A DNA stretch of 6,242 nt from Planctomycetota bacterium (GCA_024278285.1 JAJRTM010000553.1:1-6242), one strand, 5' to 3'. Shown: positions 1 to 6,242, counted from the stretch's first letter. The notes: generated by a model not told the origin, from the letters alone. Numbers and translations are program-made.

Positions 1-178
1 AATCGCTTCACTTTTTCCTTAATCAAGCAATATCCCTCCAAACAAAGCCAGGTGATGAAACGCAGAAACTGCGGCTGGAATGATAACTACTTGCTGCAAG
101 TCCTTACCAACACAACAACTTAGTACGCGCTGGCCCTGCAGGGGTAACCTGACGAGCATTCGTGCCATATACAGTGTC
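1..178. other. non-coding leader upstream of the sigma factor gene
   Basis: No gene is supported here. An in-frame ATG at 80 would lengthen the sigma factor by 33 residues, but that extension has no sigma-like features. Two small dyads are visible. One is at 89-101, with 6-base arms ACTTGC and GCAAGT around a single T. The other is the 10-base palindrome CCCTGCAGGG at 134-143. Either could be an operator or chance. No well-spaced TTGACA/TATAAT pair is seen. A GGAAT at 77-81 followed 17 bases later by AGTC is a weak resemblance to ECF-type promoters (GGAAC and CGTC), which would fit autoregulation and a start at the ATG at 179, but this is speculative. Confidence 0.4.
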
Positions 179-769
179 ATGCCGGAAAAAGAATACTCTC
201 AAATTTCGACCGACGATTGCCTGCGTCTTGTTCTTCAGGGGGAACGGGATGCTTTCGAGGTAGTTGTGCGCCGGCACGAGCGGTCGTTGCGTTCCTGGCT
301 GGCGGTACATGCTCCACCTGGTGTTGATGTTGATGACATCGCCCAGCAGGCTTTCGTGGCTGTGTTTTCTCGTCTTGATGAATATGAACTGGGCAGTAAT
401 TTTGCAGCGTGGCTGTTTACGGTAGCTCGCTATCAGTTAAAAACCGAAACAACCCGATTACGCCGCGTGGCTGATTATCATACCCGGTATGCACCGCAAT
501 TGTTGCAGCGGGAACTTGAACGCATCGAACAGGAACCTGAAATATGGGTAGATCTAGCCGAGTCGCTGAAGCAGTGTCTGGAAACGCTCAGTGATCGCCT
601 GCGTCAGTTTATCGATTGGCGTTACCGCGAAGAAATCCCGCTGGAAGAAATGGCGAATCGCAGCGGGCGGTCTGTCGCAGCAATCAAAAAACAACTTTGG
701 AAGATACGTCAAAAATTACAACACTGTATCGAAAAACGAATTGCTGCGACACAGGGAGGTGCCTCGTGA
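179..769 (+). CDS. ECF-type RNA polymerase sigma factor, Rhodopirellula/Verrucomicrobium family
   Basis: This 196-residue protein is an extracytoplasmic-function sigma factor, which directs RNA polymerase to a small set of promoters. Sigma region 2 spans about residues 24-92. It has the typical GERDAFEVVVRRH entry, the DVDDIAQQAFVAVF core-binding helix (50-63) and the FAAWLFTVARYQL helix (75-87). Region 4 spans about 130-185, with the LSDRLRQFIDWRYREEIPL motif (137-155) and a helix-turn-helix around 155-181 (LEEMANRSGRSVAAIKKQL) that should read the -35 box. There is no SnoaL-like or other C-terminal extension. The ATG at 179 was chosen over the ATG at 80 because it gives the normal ECF length and a short lead into region 2; neither has a good Shine-Dalgarno sequence. 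The family resembles TIGR02989-type planctomycete sigmas, commonly encoded next to FecR and LamG proteins. The target promoter is unknown. Confidence 0.93.
   Translation: MPEKEYSQISTDDCLRLVLQGERDAFEVVVRRHERSLRSWLAVHAPPGVDVDDIAQQAFVAVFSRLDEYELGSNFAAWLFTVARYQLKTETTRLRRVADYHTRYAPQLLQRELERIEQEPEIWVDLAESLKQCLETLSDRLRQFIDWRYREEIPLEEMANRSGRSVAAIKKQLWKIRQKLQHCIEKRIAATQGGAS
753..759 (+). promoter_or_regulatory. Shine-Dalgarno sequence fixing the GTG start of the FecR gene
   Basis: AGGGAGG lies six bases before the GTG at 766. It decides the start: the reading frame is open much further upstream, with an ATG at 616, but only this GTG has a ribosome binding site. The GTG overlaps the sigma factor TGA in the tetranucleotide GTGA (766-769), so translational coupling of the two genes is likely. 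Confidence 0.85.
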
Positions 770-2520
770 CAAATTCATCAATCAATCCCGCAGAACGCTT
801 TGGGGAATTGTGGACCGACTATCTCGAAGGAGAGTTGGAAGAAGCCGGTCTTGTCGAACTGCAAGAATTGCTGACTGCTCACGATTTTTTACTCAAGCAG
901 GCGGCTGATTACTACCGAACGCATCGACTACTGGGGTTAATCGCGACCGAACAGACTGATGGCGATGAACAGTTCGTGGGCGATGTCATGCAGAAACTTC
1001 CGCAGGAGAGCAACCGTTTTTCTCGCGGCGTGATGCAACAACTGCCGCCGCAAAACTCTACCTCTGATAACAGCGTCTGTGAATCTCGCGTCAATACCAG
1101 GAAGCGTAACTGGCGGCGAATTGTCAGCCAAGGTGGTTGGCTTGTGGCGCTACTTTCGGTGATTGCGCTGCCAATGGTTTGGTATGCGGCGAATCATCGT
1201 GACACGGCTCCAGAAATAATCGTCGAACAACCTGCTGGAAACGTGCAATTTGCCAGCTTGTCGCACGCTCGCTTTCTGGGGGAAATGTCCCCGGCGATAA
1301 ACTCTATTCTTTCACCGAAGCGAGAATATGTATTGCTCAGCGGTCTTGTCGAATTGGCATTCCCGCGTGGAGCAATGGCGATTGTAGAAGGGCCGGCTGT
1401 GTTCCGCGTTCTTTCTGATGATTGCCTCGCGTTAGATGTGGGGCATTGTTCGGTCCATGCACCCAAAGGAGCAGAAGGGTTTCGTGTTGATACCCCGGTT
1501 ACACGCGTGGTGGACCGAGGCACTCGTTTTTCGGTGAATGTTTCAGAAGCAAGCGAAACGGAAGTGCAAGTTATCGAAGGGATGGCGGATATCTATCGGT
1601 ATTCTGACCAAAGCGAGAAAGCCTCAACAGAGAGTCCTGATGCAACAACGTTCGAATTACGACTGAACGAGCATGAGGCTTGCCGACTGGAAAATGGAAA
1701 TAACATTGTCGCCAGACCAACAGCATACAATTCGGCTGGATATCGCAGCCAGTTACAGGACCGCATCGTTTCATACGATACAGCAACTGCTCAAGATGGC
1801 GGTGCCGAGTACCTGAAAAGCGTGACTGTTCAACGCGATGGCGAAGTCATTCAATACCCTGTTGAGCAACTCATTCCCGTTGAACTGACCTACTTCAAAG
1901 CCAATCCGGGAGTCAATGCGAACGGGCATATTGCGGCAGGAACATCGCTGGGCGAATCACGCATACAGGTTCTTTCTGATGCCGCATTAAATACGGGAGT
2001 CATCAATCCAGGTGGAAGCCGGCAACCATTAACGATCAACCCCGTCATGCGAACAGTGGAAGATAAAAATCAGTTAAACACGCCGGGCATGGCGATTCGT
2101 TTTCGCGAACCGATTAAGAATGGTCCCGGTCCCGATGTTGTTTTCTTTGAATTACAAACTCTCTCGAATCCTCCAGAGGGAGATGCTTTTCATGTCAGCC
2201 CGTTGAAATTTGACCAGAAGCGAAAATCACACACAATTCGCTCTTACGATTTAACAATGCTTTCATCCGAAGCACAAAAAATAGCTCGATTTCATCTTTA
2301 TCAATTCCATCAAAACATCGCCTCGCTCGATGAACTGCAAACGGTTCGGTACGAACTTAAACCGAGCCACAATCGATTACGTTTCCGCGCGATCGCGGTC
2401 GGAATTGATCTTTCCGATCTGGGCTATTTGCCGGGCGAACTGGTTGAAGAATTGTTTATTCAAGACGCGATGGATGACAACAGTATTGTTGACCCCGTTT
2501 TCATCGGCGGGTTACCATAG
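766..2520 (+). CDS. FecR-domain membrane protein, probable anti-sigma / signal transducer
   Basis: This 584-residue protein probably sequesters or controls the sigma factor encoded just before it. The N-terminal ~120 residues are cytoplasmic and helical (FGELWTDYLEGELEEAGLVE near the start), as in planctomycete anti-sigma partners. No HxxxCxxC zinc motif is seen, so it is not a classical ZAS protein. A basic stretch (RKRNWRR) precedes one membrane segment at about 124-142 (GWLVALLSVIALPMVWYAA), predicting N-in/C-out topology. The FecR domain lies at about 190-280, with the family hallmarks FRVDTPVTRVVDRGTRFSV (239-257) and VQVIEG (267-272). Residues from about 300 to 584 are not explained by FecR. 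They look beta-rich, with a DVVFFEL strand near 458 and an acidic end (DAMDDNSIVDPVFIGGLP) like those I recall on secreted planctomycete beta-sandwich modules. It is cotranscribed with the sigma factor. The role is inferred from context and FecR homology; the ligand is unknown. Confidence 0.87.
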   Translation: MTNSSINPAERFGELWTDYLEGELEEAGLVELQELLTAHDFLLKQAADYYRTHRLLGLIATEQTDGDEQFVGDVMQKLPQESNRFSRGVMQQLPPQNSTSDNSVCESRVNTRKRNWRRIVSQGGWLVALLSVIALPMVWYAANHRDTAPEIIVEQPAGNVQFASLSHARFLGEMSPAINSILSPKREYVLLSGLVELAFPRGAMAIVEGPAVFRVLSDDCLALDVGHCSVHAPKGAEGFRVDTPVTRVVDRGTRFSVNVSEASETEVQVIEGMADIYRYSDQSEKASTESPDATTFELRLNEHEACRLENGNNIVARPTAYNSAGYRSQLQDRIVSYDTATAQDGGAEYLKSVTVQRDGEVIQYPVEQLIPVELTYFKANPGVNANGHIAAGTSLGESRIQVLSDAALNTGVINPGGSRQPLTINPVMRTVEDKNQLNTPGMAIRFREPIKNGPGPDVVFFELQTLSNPPEGDAFHVSPLKFDQKRKSHTIRSYDLTMLSSEAQKIARFHLYQFHQNIASLDELQTVRYELKPSHNRLRFRAIAVGIDLSDLGYLPGELVEELFIQDAMDDNSIVDPVFIGGLP

Positions 2521-2523
2521 AAT

Positions 2524-2545
2524 GTAGGGTGCGTTGTAACGCACC
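2524..2545. repeat. REP-like hairpin 1
   Basis: GGTGCGTT-GT-AACGCACC at 2528-2545 forms an 8-base perfect stem, preceded by GTAG (2524-2527). The left side therefore reads GTAGGGTGCGTT, while the right arm stops at ACC and lacks the matching CTAC. It starts three bases after the FecR stop codon. No T-run follows, so it is not a typical intrinsic terminator, although it could still affect mRNA 3' stability. From memory, similar GTAGGGTGCGTT repeats occur in planctomycete and other bacterial genomes; this was not verified. Confidence 0.75.
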
Positions 2546-2555
2546 AATTGAGTAG

Positions 2556-2581
2556 GTAGGGTCCGCTATAGCGGACCCTAC
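2556..2581. repeat. REP-like hairpin 2, perfect 26-base palindrome
   Basis: The 13-base left arm GTAGGGTCCGCTA is followed immediately by its exact reverse complement TAGCGGACCCTAC, so the element is a perfect 26-base palindrome. It shares the outer GTAGGGT / ACCCTAC motif with its neighbours but has its own core (CCGCTA). It is followed by GGC, as is hairpin 3, giving a direct repeat ACCCTACGGC at 2575-2584 and 2642-2651. No T-run follows. Possible roles are a REP-type element mobilised by a RAYT transposase, a mRNA-stability or polarity element, or a protein binding site. Confidence 0.85.
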
Positions 2582-2625
2582 GGCTGGTGGCAATTCACTG
2601 AATCGGTACAAGTCAAGTGATTATT

Positions 2626-2648
2626 GTGGTATGCACAGCATACCCTAC
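2626..2648. repeat. REP-like hairpin 3
   Basis: GGTATGC-ACA-GCATACC at 2628-2644 is a 7-base perfect stem with a 3-base loop. The right arm continues with CTAC (2645-2648, reading ACCCTAC), as in hairpin 2, while the left arm begins GTGG instead of GTAGGG, as if two bases had been lost. The core ATGC differs from both neighbours yet remains self-complementary. It ends 28 bases before the start codon of the large exported protein and so would lie in that gene's 5' untranslated region. Confidence 0.7.
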
Positions 2649-2665
2649 GGCAATACATTTATTGT

Positions 2666-2669
2666 GGAG
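2666..2669 (+). promoter_or_regulatory. Shine-Dalgarno sequence for the exported LamG-DUF1549-DUF1553 protein
   Basis: GGAG, in the context TGTGGAGT, lies seven bases before the ATG at 2677. It supports this start over the in-frame ATG at 2617, which would place the hairpin 3 repeat inside the coding region and put 20 extra residues in front of an otherwise normal signal peptide. Confidence 0.75.
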
Positions 2670-2676
2670 TTATTCG

Positions 2677-5600
2677 ATGCGAATTTCTAATTTTCGTTAC
2701 GGTCTACTTCTGACGTTTCTTTTCGCCGCGTTGTTCTGTCCGACAATCCAGGCAGAAGAAACTTACCAGCAAAAAGTGCTCAAAGATGCCCCCGCTTTCT
2801 ACTGGTCGATGGAACAAAACGATCAGTGGAAAACGCTCGATTCCATCGGAACGGTCCCCTCTGTTTCTGCCACTCTCACCGGCGGCACATCTCGCAAAAC
2901 GGCGGGACCGCGTCCGGAAGAATGCCCCGGCTTTTCTGAGAAGAACTCTGCCTTGGCTTTGAAGGCACCGAAGCAGTGGCTCGTTGTTCGGGATGATGCC
3001 AAACAAAAAAATCTCAAATTCCAAAATGGCGATTCAATCACGATTGAAGCCTGGGTCAATCCGCAAAATTCAAACCATGTTTCCTTTCCTTACATCGTCG
3101 GCAAGGGACGGACTGGCAACGCTGGTTTCAACCCGAACAATCAGAACTACGCACTACGTTTAATGAGAAAAGGGAACTATTACGTCCTCAGTTTCTTTTT
3201 TGTTGATGAAGATATTCTGAAGGGTGGTTCTGCGACAACAAACGGGCATCGCTGGAGAAGCAAACGAGGTTTTCTGGCGGATAAAAACTGGCATCATGTC
3301 GCGCTCAGTTACAAATTCGGATCGCCGGAATCGATTACCGGTTATGTCGATGGCAAACCATCCACAGGAACCTGGGAACTGGCTGGAGCGACCAAAAAAA
3401 ATCCAATCGTTGATCATGACGAACTCTGGATTGGGGCAGCGATGAAAGGAGGGAATCACTTTCAGGGAGGCATTGACGAACTCGCGATCCATCGCAAAAT
3501 TATTCCCGCCAAAACAATGGCCAGCCGGTACAAACATAAAGCGATCGATTACCTGCAAAAAGTGATCGAACAAACGGTCAAGCTCGCACCAAAAAAGAGT
3601 GTCACTGTCGATATCTACGAAGGGATTACAGATTCTCGTAACTGGAATTTCCGCCCTACAGAAAAAGTAACCGTTTACAAAACGCCAGCTTTTGCGCTGA
3701 CCAAACTCCCGTTCAAATACAATGCACGCGGGATTATTGCGGATCGTGAAGTCCCTTATCTGGTGCATGCGTATTCCGCCATGACACTTCCCCAGGGAGA
3801 GCATGAATTTGTGCTGCGTTCGATGAACTCGTCTCGTCTCTACATCGATGGAAAACTGCAGGTGGAAACCCCGTTTATGGGGCTAAGCGGTTCGGCTCAT
3901 GGGACAATGCACAAGGTGCAGCCTGTTAAGCAGGACCAGCTTTCGATGCCTGTTGTTCATACCGAAAAGCGATTCACGTTCCAATCCGATGGCAAGTCGC
4001 ATGTCTATTCTCTGGTGACAATTGCCGGCGAGCGAGGGCGGCCCGCTTTTCTGGGAGAGTTGGTCCTTGCACATGGTCAACCGGGGAAGACGTATCAAAT
4101 TTTGGGACATCAACCCGAGTGGACCTTCAACACAAAAGGCTGGCTTCGTTTTCTCGAAGCGGATGAAGTTCATCGCATCAAATGCAATATAAAAAACCGC
4201 CAGCAAGCGAGCCTTGCCGAGGCAGAATACTGGAATGCCAGACACCGCCGGGCAAGCGAATTGATCAAGACTGAGAAACAAATTCCGGTTCCCGTTGTTG
4301 AAAACCGTTCCAGCGATCACCCGATTGATCTTTTCATTGAAGCAAAATTGAAACAGAAAGATATCAAGCCGACCGCGAAAATTGATGATTTAAGTTATCT
4401 CAGACGGATCACGCTCGATTTAACGGGACTCAATCCGACTCCCGAACAGATCGCGATTTATCTTGCAGACTCCCAGGAAACTCGCCGGAAAAAAGTGATC
4501 GACCGACTTCTAAAAAGCCCAGCTTGGGCAGATCATTGGGTCGCATACTGGCAGGATGCGTTGGCGGAAAATCCGGGGATGACCAAGCCGAATTTGAACA
4601 ACAGCGGACCGTTTCGCTGGTATCTGCACGATGCGTTCCGCGATAACCGTTCGTTTGATCGAATTGTGACCGAACTGATTTTGATGGAAGGTTCCATACA
4701 CAACGGCGGCACCGCAGGGTTCAGCATCGCCGCGAACAACGATGTCCCGATGGCAGCCAAGGCTCATATTCTGGGGACCGCGTTTTTAGGGATTGAAATG
4801 AAGTGTGCGCGGTGTCACGATGCCCCGTACCATCAATCGACCCAGCGGGATCTATTCGAAGTCGCTGCGATGCTGGAACGTAAGCCGGTCGCAGTCCCCA
4901 AATCGAGCAGCATCACCGCAACCCCAGAGCAAATCGCAGCGATGGGCGTTACCGTCACCTTGAAATCGGGAGAAGCGATCAGCCCGCAATGGCCTTTCAA
5001 CGATTTAATTTCCAAAGAAGAAATTCTCAAACAGGGAATCATTCGAGACCCAGCCAACACGCGCGAAGTTCTCGCAGCGGTGGTTACACATCCTGCAAAC
5101 AAACGATTTTCCAAAGTGATTGTCAATCGTGTTTGGAAACGACTGCTCGGACGCGGACTGGTCGAGCCGGCTGAAGATTGGGAAACCGGCGATGCGTCTC
5201 ATCCGCAGCTTCTCGACTGGCTCGCCCAACAATTTGTGCGTGACGGCTACGACTTGAAAAAACTGAGTCGCCTCATCGTGACCAGCAATCTGTATCAGCG
5301 TCAGGCAGTTGAATCTTCCAGTGAACAGCAGAAGTTTTTTGCAGGTCCAACGAGAAAACGAATGACCGCAGAACAAATTGTCGATTCCATTTTCCAAGCG
5401 GTTGGCAAGTCGATCCCCAGCGAACGGCTGACTCATAATTCTGATGGCCGACAAATCTGGGTCAACTTTATTGATCTGGGGCAACCGAAAAAATCGTGGG
5501 AACTGGTCGCGATCAGTAACGAACGGGAACGCCCCTCGATGGCGTTGCCTCAAGCACAATCGGTTGTCGATTTACTTTCCGCCTACGGTTGGCGAGGCGA

Positions 5601-6072
5601 AAGGCAGGATCCGGTGACAGACCGCGAAGCAACAGCGACTGCGCTGCAACCGCTCGCTCTTGCGAACGGGACGTTGTTGAACAGAGCCGTCGATATTTCC
5701 GACGCAGGTGAGATCGTCAAACTCGCCTTGGAGGCAGAAAATGTCGAGCAATTGATCGATCAATTCTTCCTGCGAATTCTTTCCAGAAAGCCGACCTCAC
5801 AGGAACAGAAAGTTTATCTGGAACTACTCTCGCCCGGATTTGAAAACCGAATGACGGGAGCAAAACCAACCGAACCAGGGCCAATTTTCCGTTCGCCTTT
5901 AACTTGGTCCTTCCATTTCGATCCCGAAGCCGCCAACGAAGGAATTCGACAACAAATACTCGCAGAACAAGGCGATCCACCAACAAAACAACTCAAACCC
6001 AAATGGCGAGAACAAGCCGAAGACGCGATCTGGGCTTTGTTTAATACTCCCGAATTTATGTTTGTCCCTTAA
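2677..6072 (+). CDS. exported LamG / PA14-like / DUF1549 (PSCyt2) / DUF1553 (PSD1) protein with one CxxCH haem motif
   Basis: This is a 1131-residue secreted protein. Residues 1-26 form a signal peptide (MRISNFRYGLLLTFLFAALF, cleavage likely after IQA at 24-26); C21 is not in a good lipobox. A LamG/concanavalin-like domain spans about 38-272, with SITIEAWVNPQ, NWHHVALSY and the closing GGIDELAIH (264-272). The middle, about 300-510, resembles PA14: GEHEFVLRSMNSSRLYIDGK at 374-393 matches the usual 'R-S-x-D-G-S-R-L-x-I-D-G' strand pair. DUF1549 begins near HPIDLFIEAKL (548), continues through YLRRITLDLTGLNPTPEQI, and carries the haem-binding motif CARCH at 710-714. DUF1553 runs from about DPANTREVL (791) to the C-terminus (IWALFNTPEFMFVP). 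The usual N-terminal cytochrome domain (PSCyt1) is absent. LamG and PA14 suggest carbohydrate or surface-polymer binding, and CxxCH suggests c-type haem; the enzymatic role of DUF1549/DUF1553 is not known. The 156-base gap to the FecR gene allows cotranscription or a separate promoter. Confidence 0.93.
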   Translation: MRISNFRYGLLLTFLFAALFCPTIQAEETYQQKVLKDAPAFYWSMEQNDQWKTLDSIGTVPSVSATLTGGTSRKTAGPRPEECPGFSEKNSALALKAPKQWLVVRDDAKQKNLKFQNGDSITIEAWVNPQNSNHVSFPYIVGKGRTGNAGFNPNNQNYALRLMRKGNYYVLSFFFVDEDILKGGSATTNGHRWRSKRGFLADKNWHHVALSYKFGSPESITGYVDGKPSTGTWELAGATKKNPIVDHDELWIGAAMKGGNHFQGGIDELAIHRKIIPAKTMASRYKHKAIDYLQKVIEQTVKLAPKKSVTVDIYEGITDSRNWNFRPTEKVTVYKTPAFALTKLPFKYNARGIIADREVPYLVHAYSAMTLPQGEHEFVLRSMNSSRLYIDGKLQVETPFMGLSGSAHGTMHKVQPVKQDQLSMPVVHTEKRFTFQSDGKSHVYSLVTIAGERGRPAFLGELVLAHGQPGKTYQILGHQPEWTFNTKGWLRFLEADEVHRIKCNIKNRQQASLAEAEYWNARHRRASELIKTEKQIPVPVVENRSSDHPIDLFIEAKLKQKDIKPTAKIDDLSYLRRITLDLTGLNPTPEQIAIYLADSQETRRKKVIDRLLKSPAWADHWVAYWQDALAENPGMTKPNLNNSGPFRWYLHDAFRDNRSFDRIVTELILMEGSIHNGGTAGFSIAANNDVPMAAKAHILGTAFLGIEMKCARCHDAPYHQSTQRDLFEVAAMLERKPVAVPKSSSITATPEQIAAMGVTVTLKSGEAISPQWPFNDLISKEEILKQGIIRDPANTREVLAAVVTHPANKRFSKVIVNRVWKRLLGRGLVEPAEDWETGDASHPQLLDWLAQQFVRDGYDLKKLSRLIVTSNLYQRQAVESSSEQQKFFAGPTRKRMTAEQIVDSIFQAVGKSIPSERLTHNSDGRQIWVNFIDLGQPKKSWELVAISNERERPSMALPQAQSVVDLLSAYGWRGERQDPVTDREATATALQPLALANGTLLNRAVDISDAGEIVKLALEAENVEQLIDQFFLRILSRKPTSQEQKVYLELLSPGFENRMTGAKPTEPGPIFRSPLTWSFHFDPEAANEGIRQQILAEQGDPPTKQLKPKWREQAEDAIWALFNTPEFMFVP

Positions 6073-6242
6073 TTTAAAAAAACAAAAATCAAAACTTTTT
6101 CCAGGCGAGCCGGGGGTGTTAGGGCTTGTTGATTTATTAAACAAAATGTCGTGTTCAGTATGTTTTCACTATTTTGAAACAGGCCTTTTCAGACGTTTCG
6201 TTACATTAAACCATGTTCAAAGCTAACTTAAAGCGAATAACG
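6073..6242. other. AT-rich tail with no confident gene
   Basis: An A-rich run (6075-6095) follows the stop codon, then TTTTT at 6096-6100, but no GC-rich stem precedes the T-run, so no intrinsic terminator is called. A GC-rich island, GGCGAGCCGGGGG, sits at 6104-6116 inside otherwise AT-rich DNA. After it the sequence is AT-rich to the end. An ATG at 6213 opens a frame to the window edge (MFKANLKRIT) without a Shine-Dalgarno sequence; it may be the start of a gene or nothing. The DUF1501 gene that often follows DUF1549/DUF1553 genes in planctomycetes is not recognisable in these 170 bases. Confidence 0.45.
6104..6125. repeat. possible half of a GC-rich planctomycete repeat
   Basis: GGCGAGCCGGGGG followed by TGTTAGGGC looks like the left arm and loop of a GGCGAGCCGGGGG...CCCCCGG hairpin that I recall from planctomycete genomes. 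The right arm is not present here: after GTTAG the sequence becomes GGGCTTGTTG. This could be a degraded repeat or one interrupted by an insertion. The recollection was not checked against any database. Confidence 0.3.

Noticed and set aside
80..178. N-terminal extension of the sigma factor from the ATG at 80
   Set aside because: The 33 extra residues look like random translated leader (MITTCCKSLPTQQ...), have no sigma-family features and no Shine-Dalgarno sequence. The ATG at 179 gives a standard-length ECF protein.
616..765. Upstream start for the FecR protein inside the sigma gene
   Set aside because: The frame is open by chance across sigma region 4. The AGGGAGG at 753-759 and the GTGA overlap point clearly to the GTG at 766.
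2387..2398. GCGATCGC octamer, as in HIP1 repeats of cyanobacteria
   Set aside because: A single copy inside a coding region, explained by ordinary codons; there is no evidence of over-representation in this window.
2521..2581. Hairpins 1 and 2 as an intrinsic terminator of the sigma-FecR operon
   Set aside because: The stems are strong, but no T-run follows either of them, and the shared arm motif fits a repeat family better. Partial attenuation is not excluded.
2617..2676. Earlier ATG for the large exported protein
   Set aside because: It would encode part of the hairpin 3 repeat and bury the signal peptide behind 20 residues. The ATG at 2677 has GGAG at a good distance and begins a textbook signal peptide.
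3160..3804. 214-codon open frame on the - strand
   Set aside because: It lies entirely within the LamG/PA14 coding region on the other strand and has no recognisable domain, so it is a shadow. The same applies to the - strand frames at 3883-4320 and 5005-5559.
6146..6226. 26-codon ORF (MSCSVCFHYFETGLF...) in the tail
   Set aside because: It has a CxxC-like start but no Shine-Dalgarno sequence, lies in AT-rich DNA, and is too short to support.
6213..6242. Open frame MFKANLKRIT running off the window edge
   Set aside because: Ten codons without a ribosome binding site cannot be distinguished from chance; it does not look like the start of a DUF1501 protein.

Overview
The window is a compact stretch from what looks like a planctomycete chromosome, probably order Planctomycetales. 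The evidence is three gene families that together are close to diagnostic: an ECF sigma factor of the Rhodopirellula/Verrucomicrobium type, a membrane-anchored FecR-domain protein directly behind it, and a very large secreted protein with the planctomycete domains DUF1549 (PSCyt2) and DUF1553 (PSD1). No database search was run; family assignments come from reading motifs.

Layout, all on the + strand. Positions 1-178 are a non-coding leader with two small dyads and no convincing sigma-70 promoter. Positions 179-769 encode the ECF sigma factor. Positions 766-2520 encode the FecR-type anti-sigma or signal-transducing partner; its GTG start overlaps the sigma stop codon (GTGA) behind a strong Shine-Dalgarno sequence. 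Positions 2521-2676 are an intergenic gap with three REP-like hairpins sharing a GTAGGGT/ACCCTAC outer motif but with different, still self-complementary cores. Positions 2677-6072 encode a 1131-residue exported protein: signal peptide, LamG/concanavalin-like domain, PA14-like middle region, DUF1549 with one CxxCH haem motif, and DUF1553. Positions 6073-6242 are an AT-rich tail with no confident gene, containing what looks like half of another repeat and perhaps the edge of an inserted element.

Working model (inference): the FecR-like protein spans the inner membrane, holds the sigma factor through its cytoplasmic N-terminus, and senses something through its periplasmic FecR and C-terminal beta-rich regions. 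The released sigma factor would drive its own operon and possibly the exported LamG-PA14-DUF1549-DUF1553 protein. That protein probably binds carbohydrate or other surface polymers and carries a c-type haem, but the biochemical function of DUF1549/DUF1553 is not established. The least explained items are the hairpin triplet, the large C-terminal part of the FecR protein, the replacement of the usual N-terminal cytochrome domain by LamG/PA14, and the junction after 6072.
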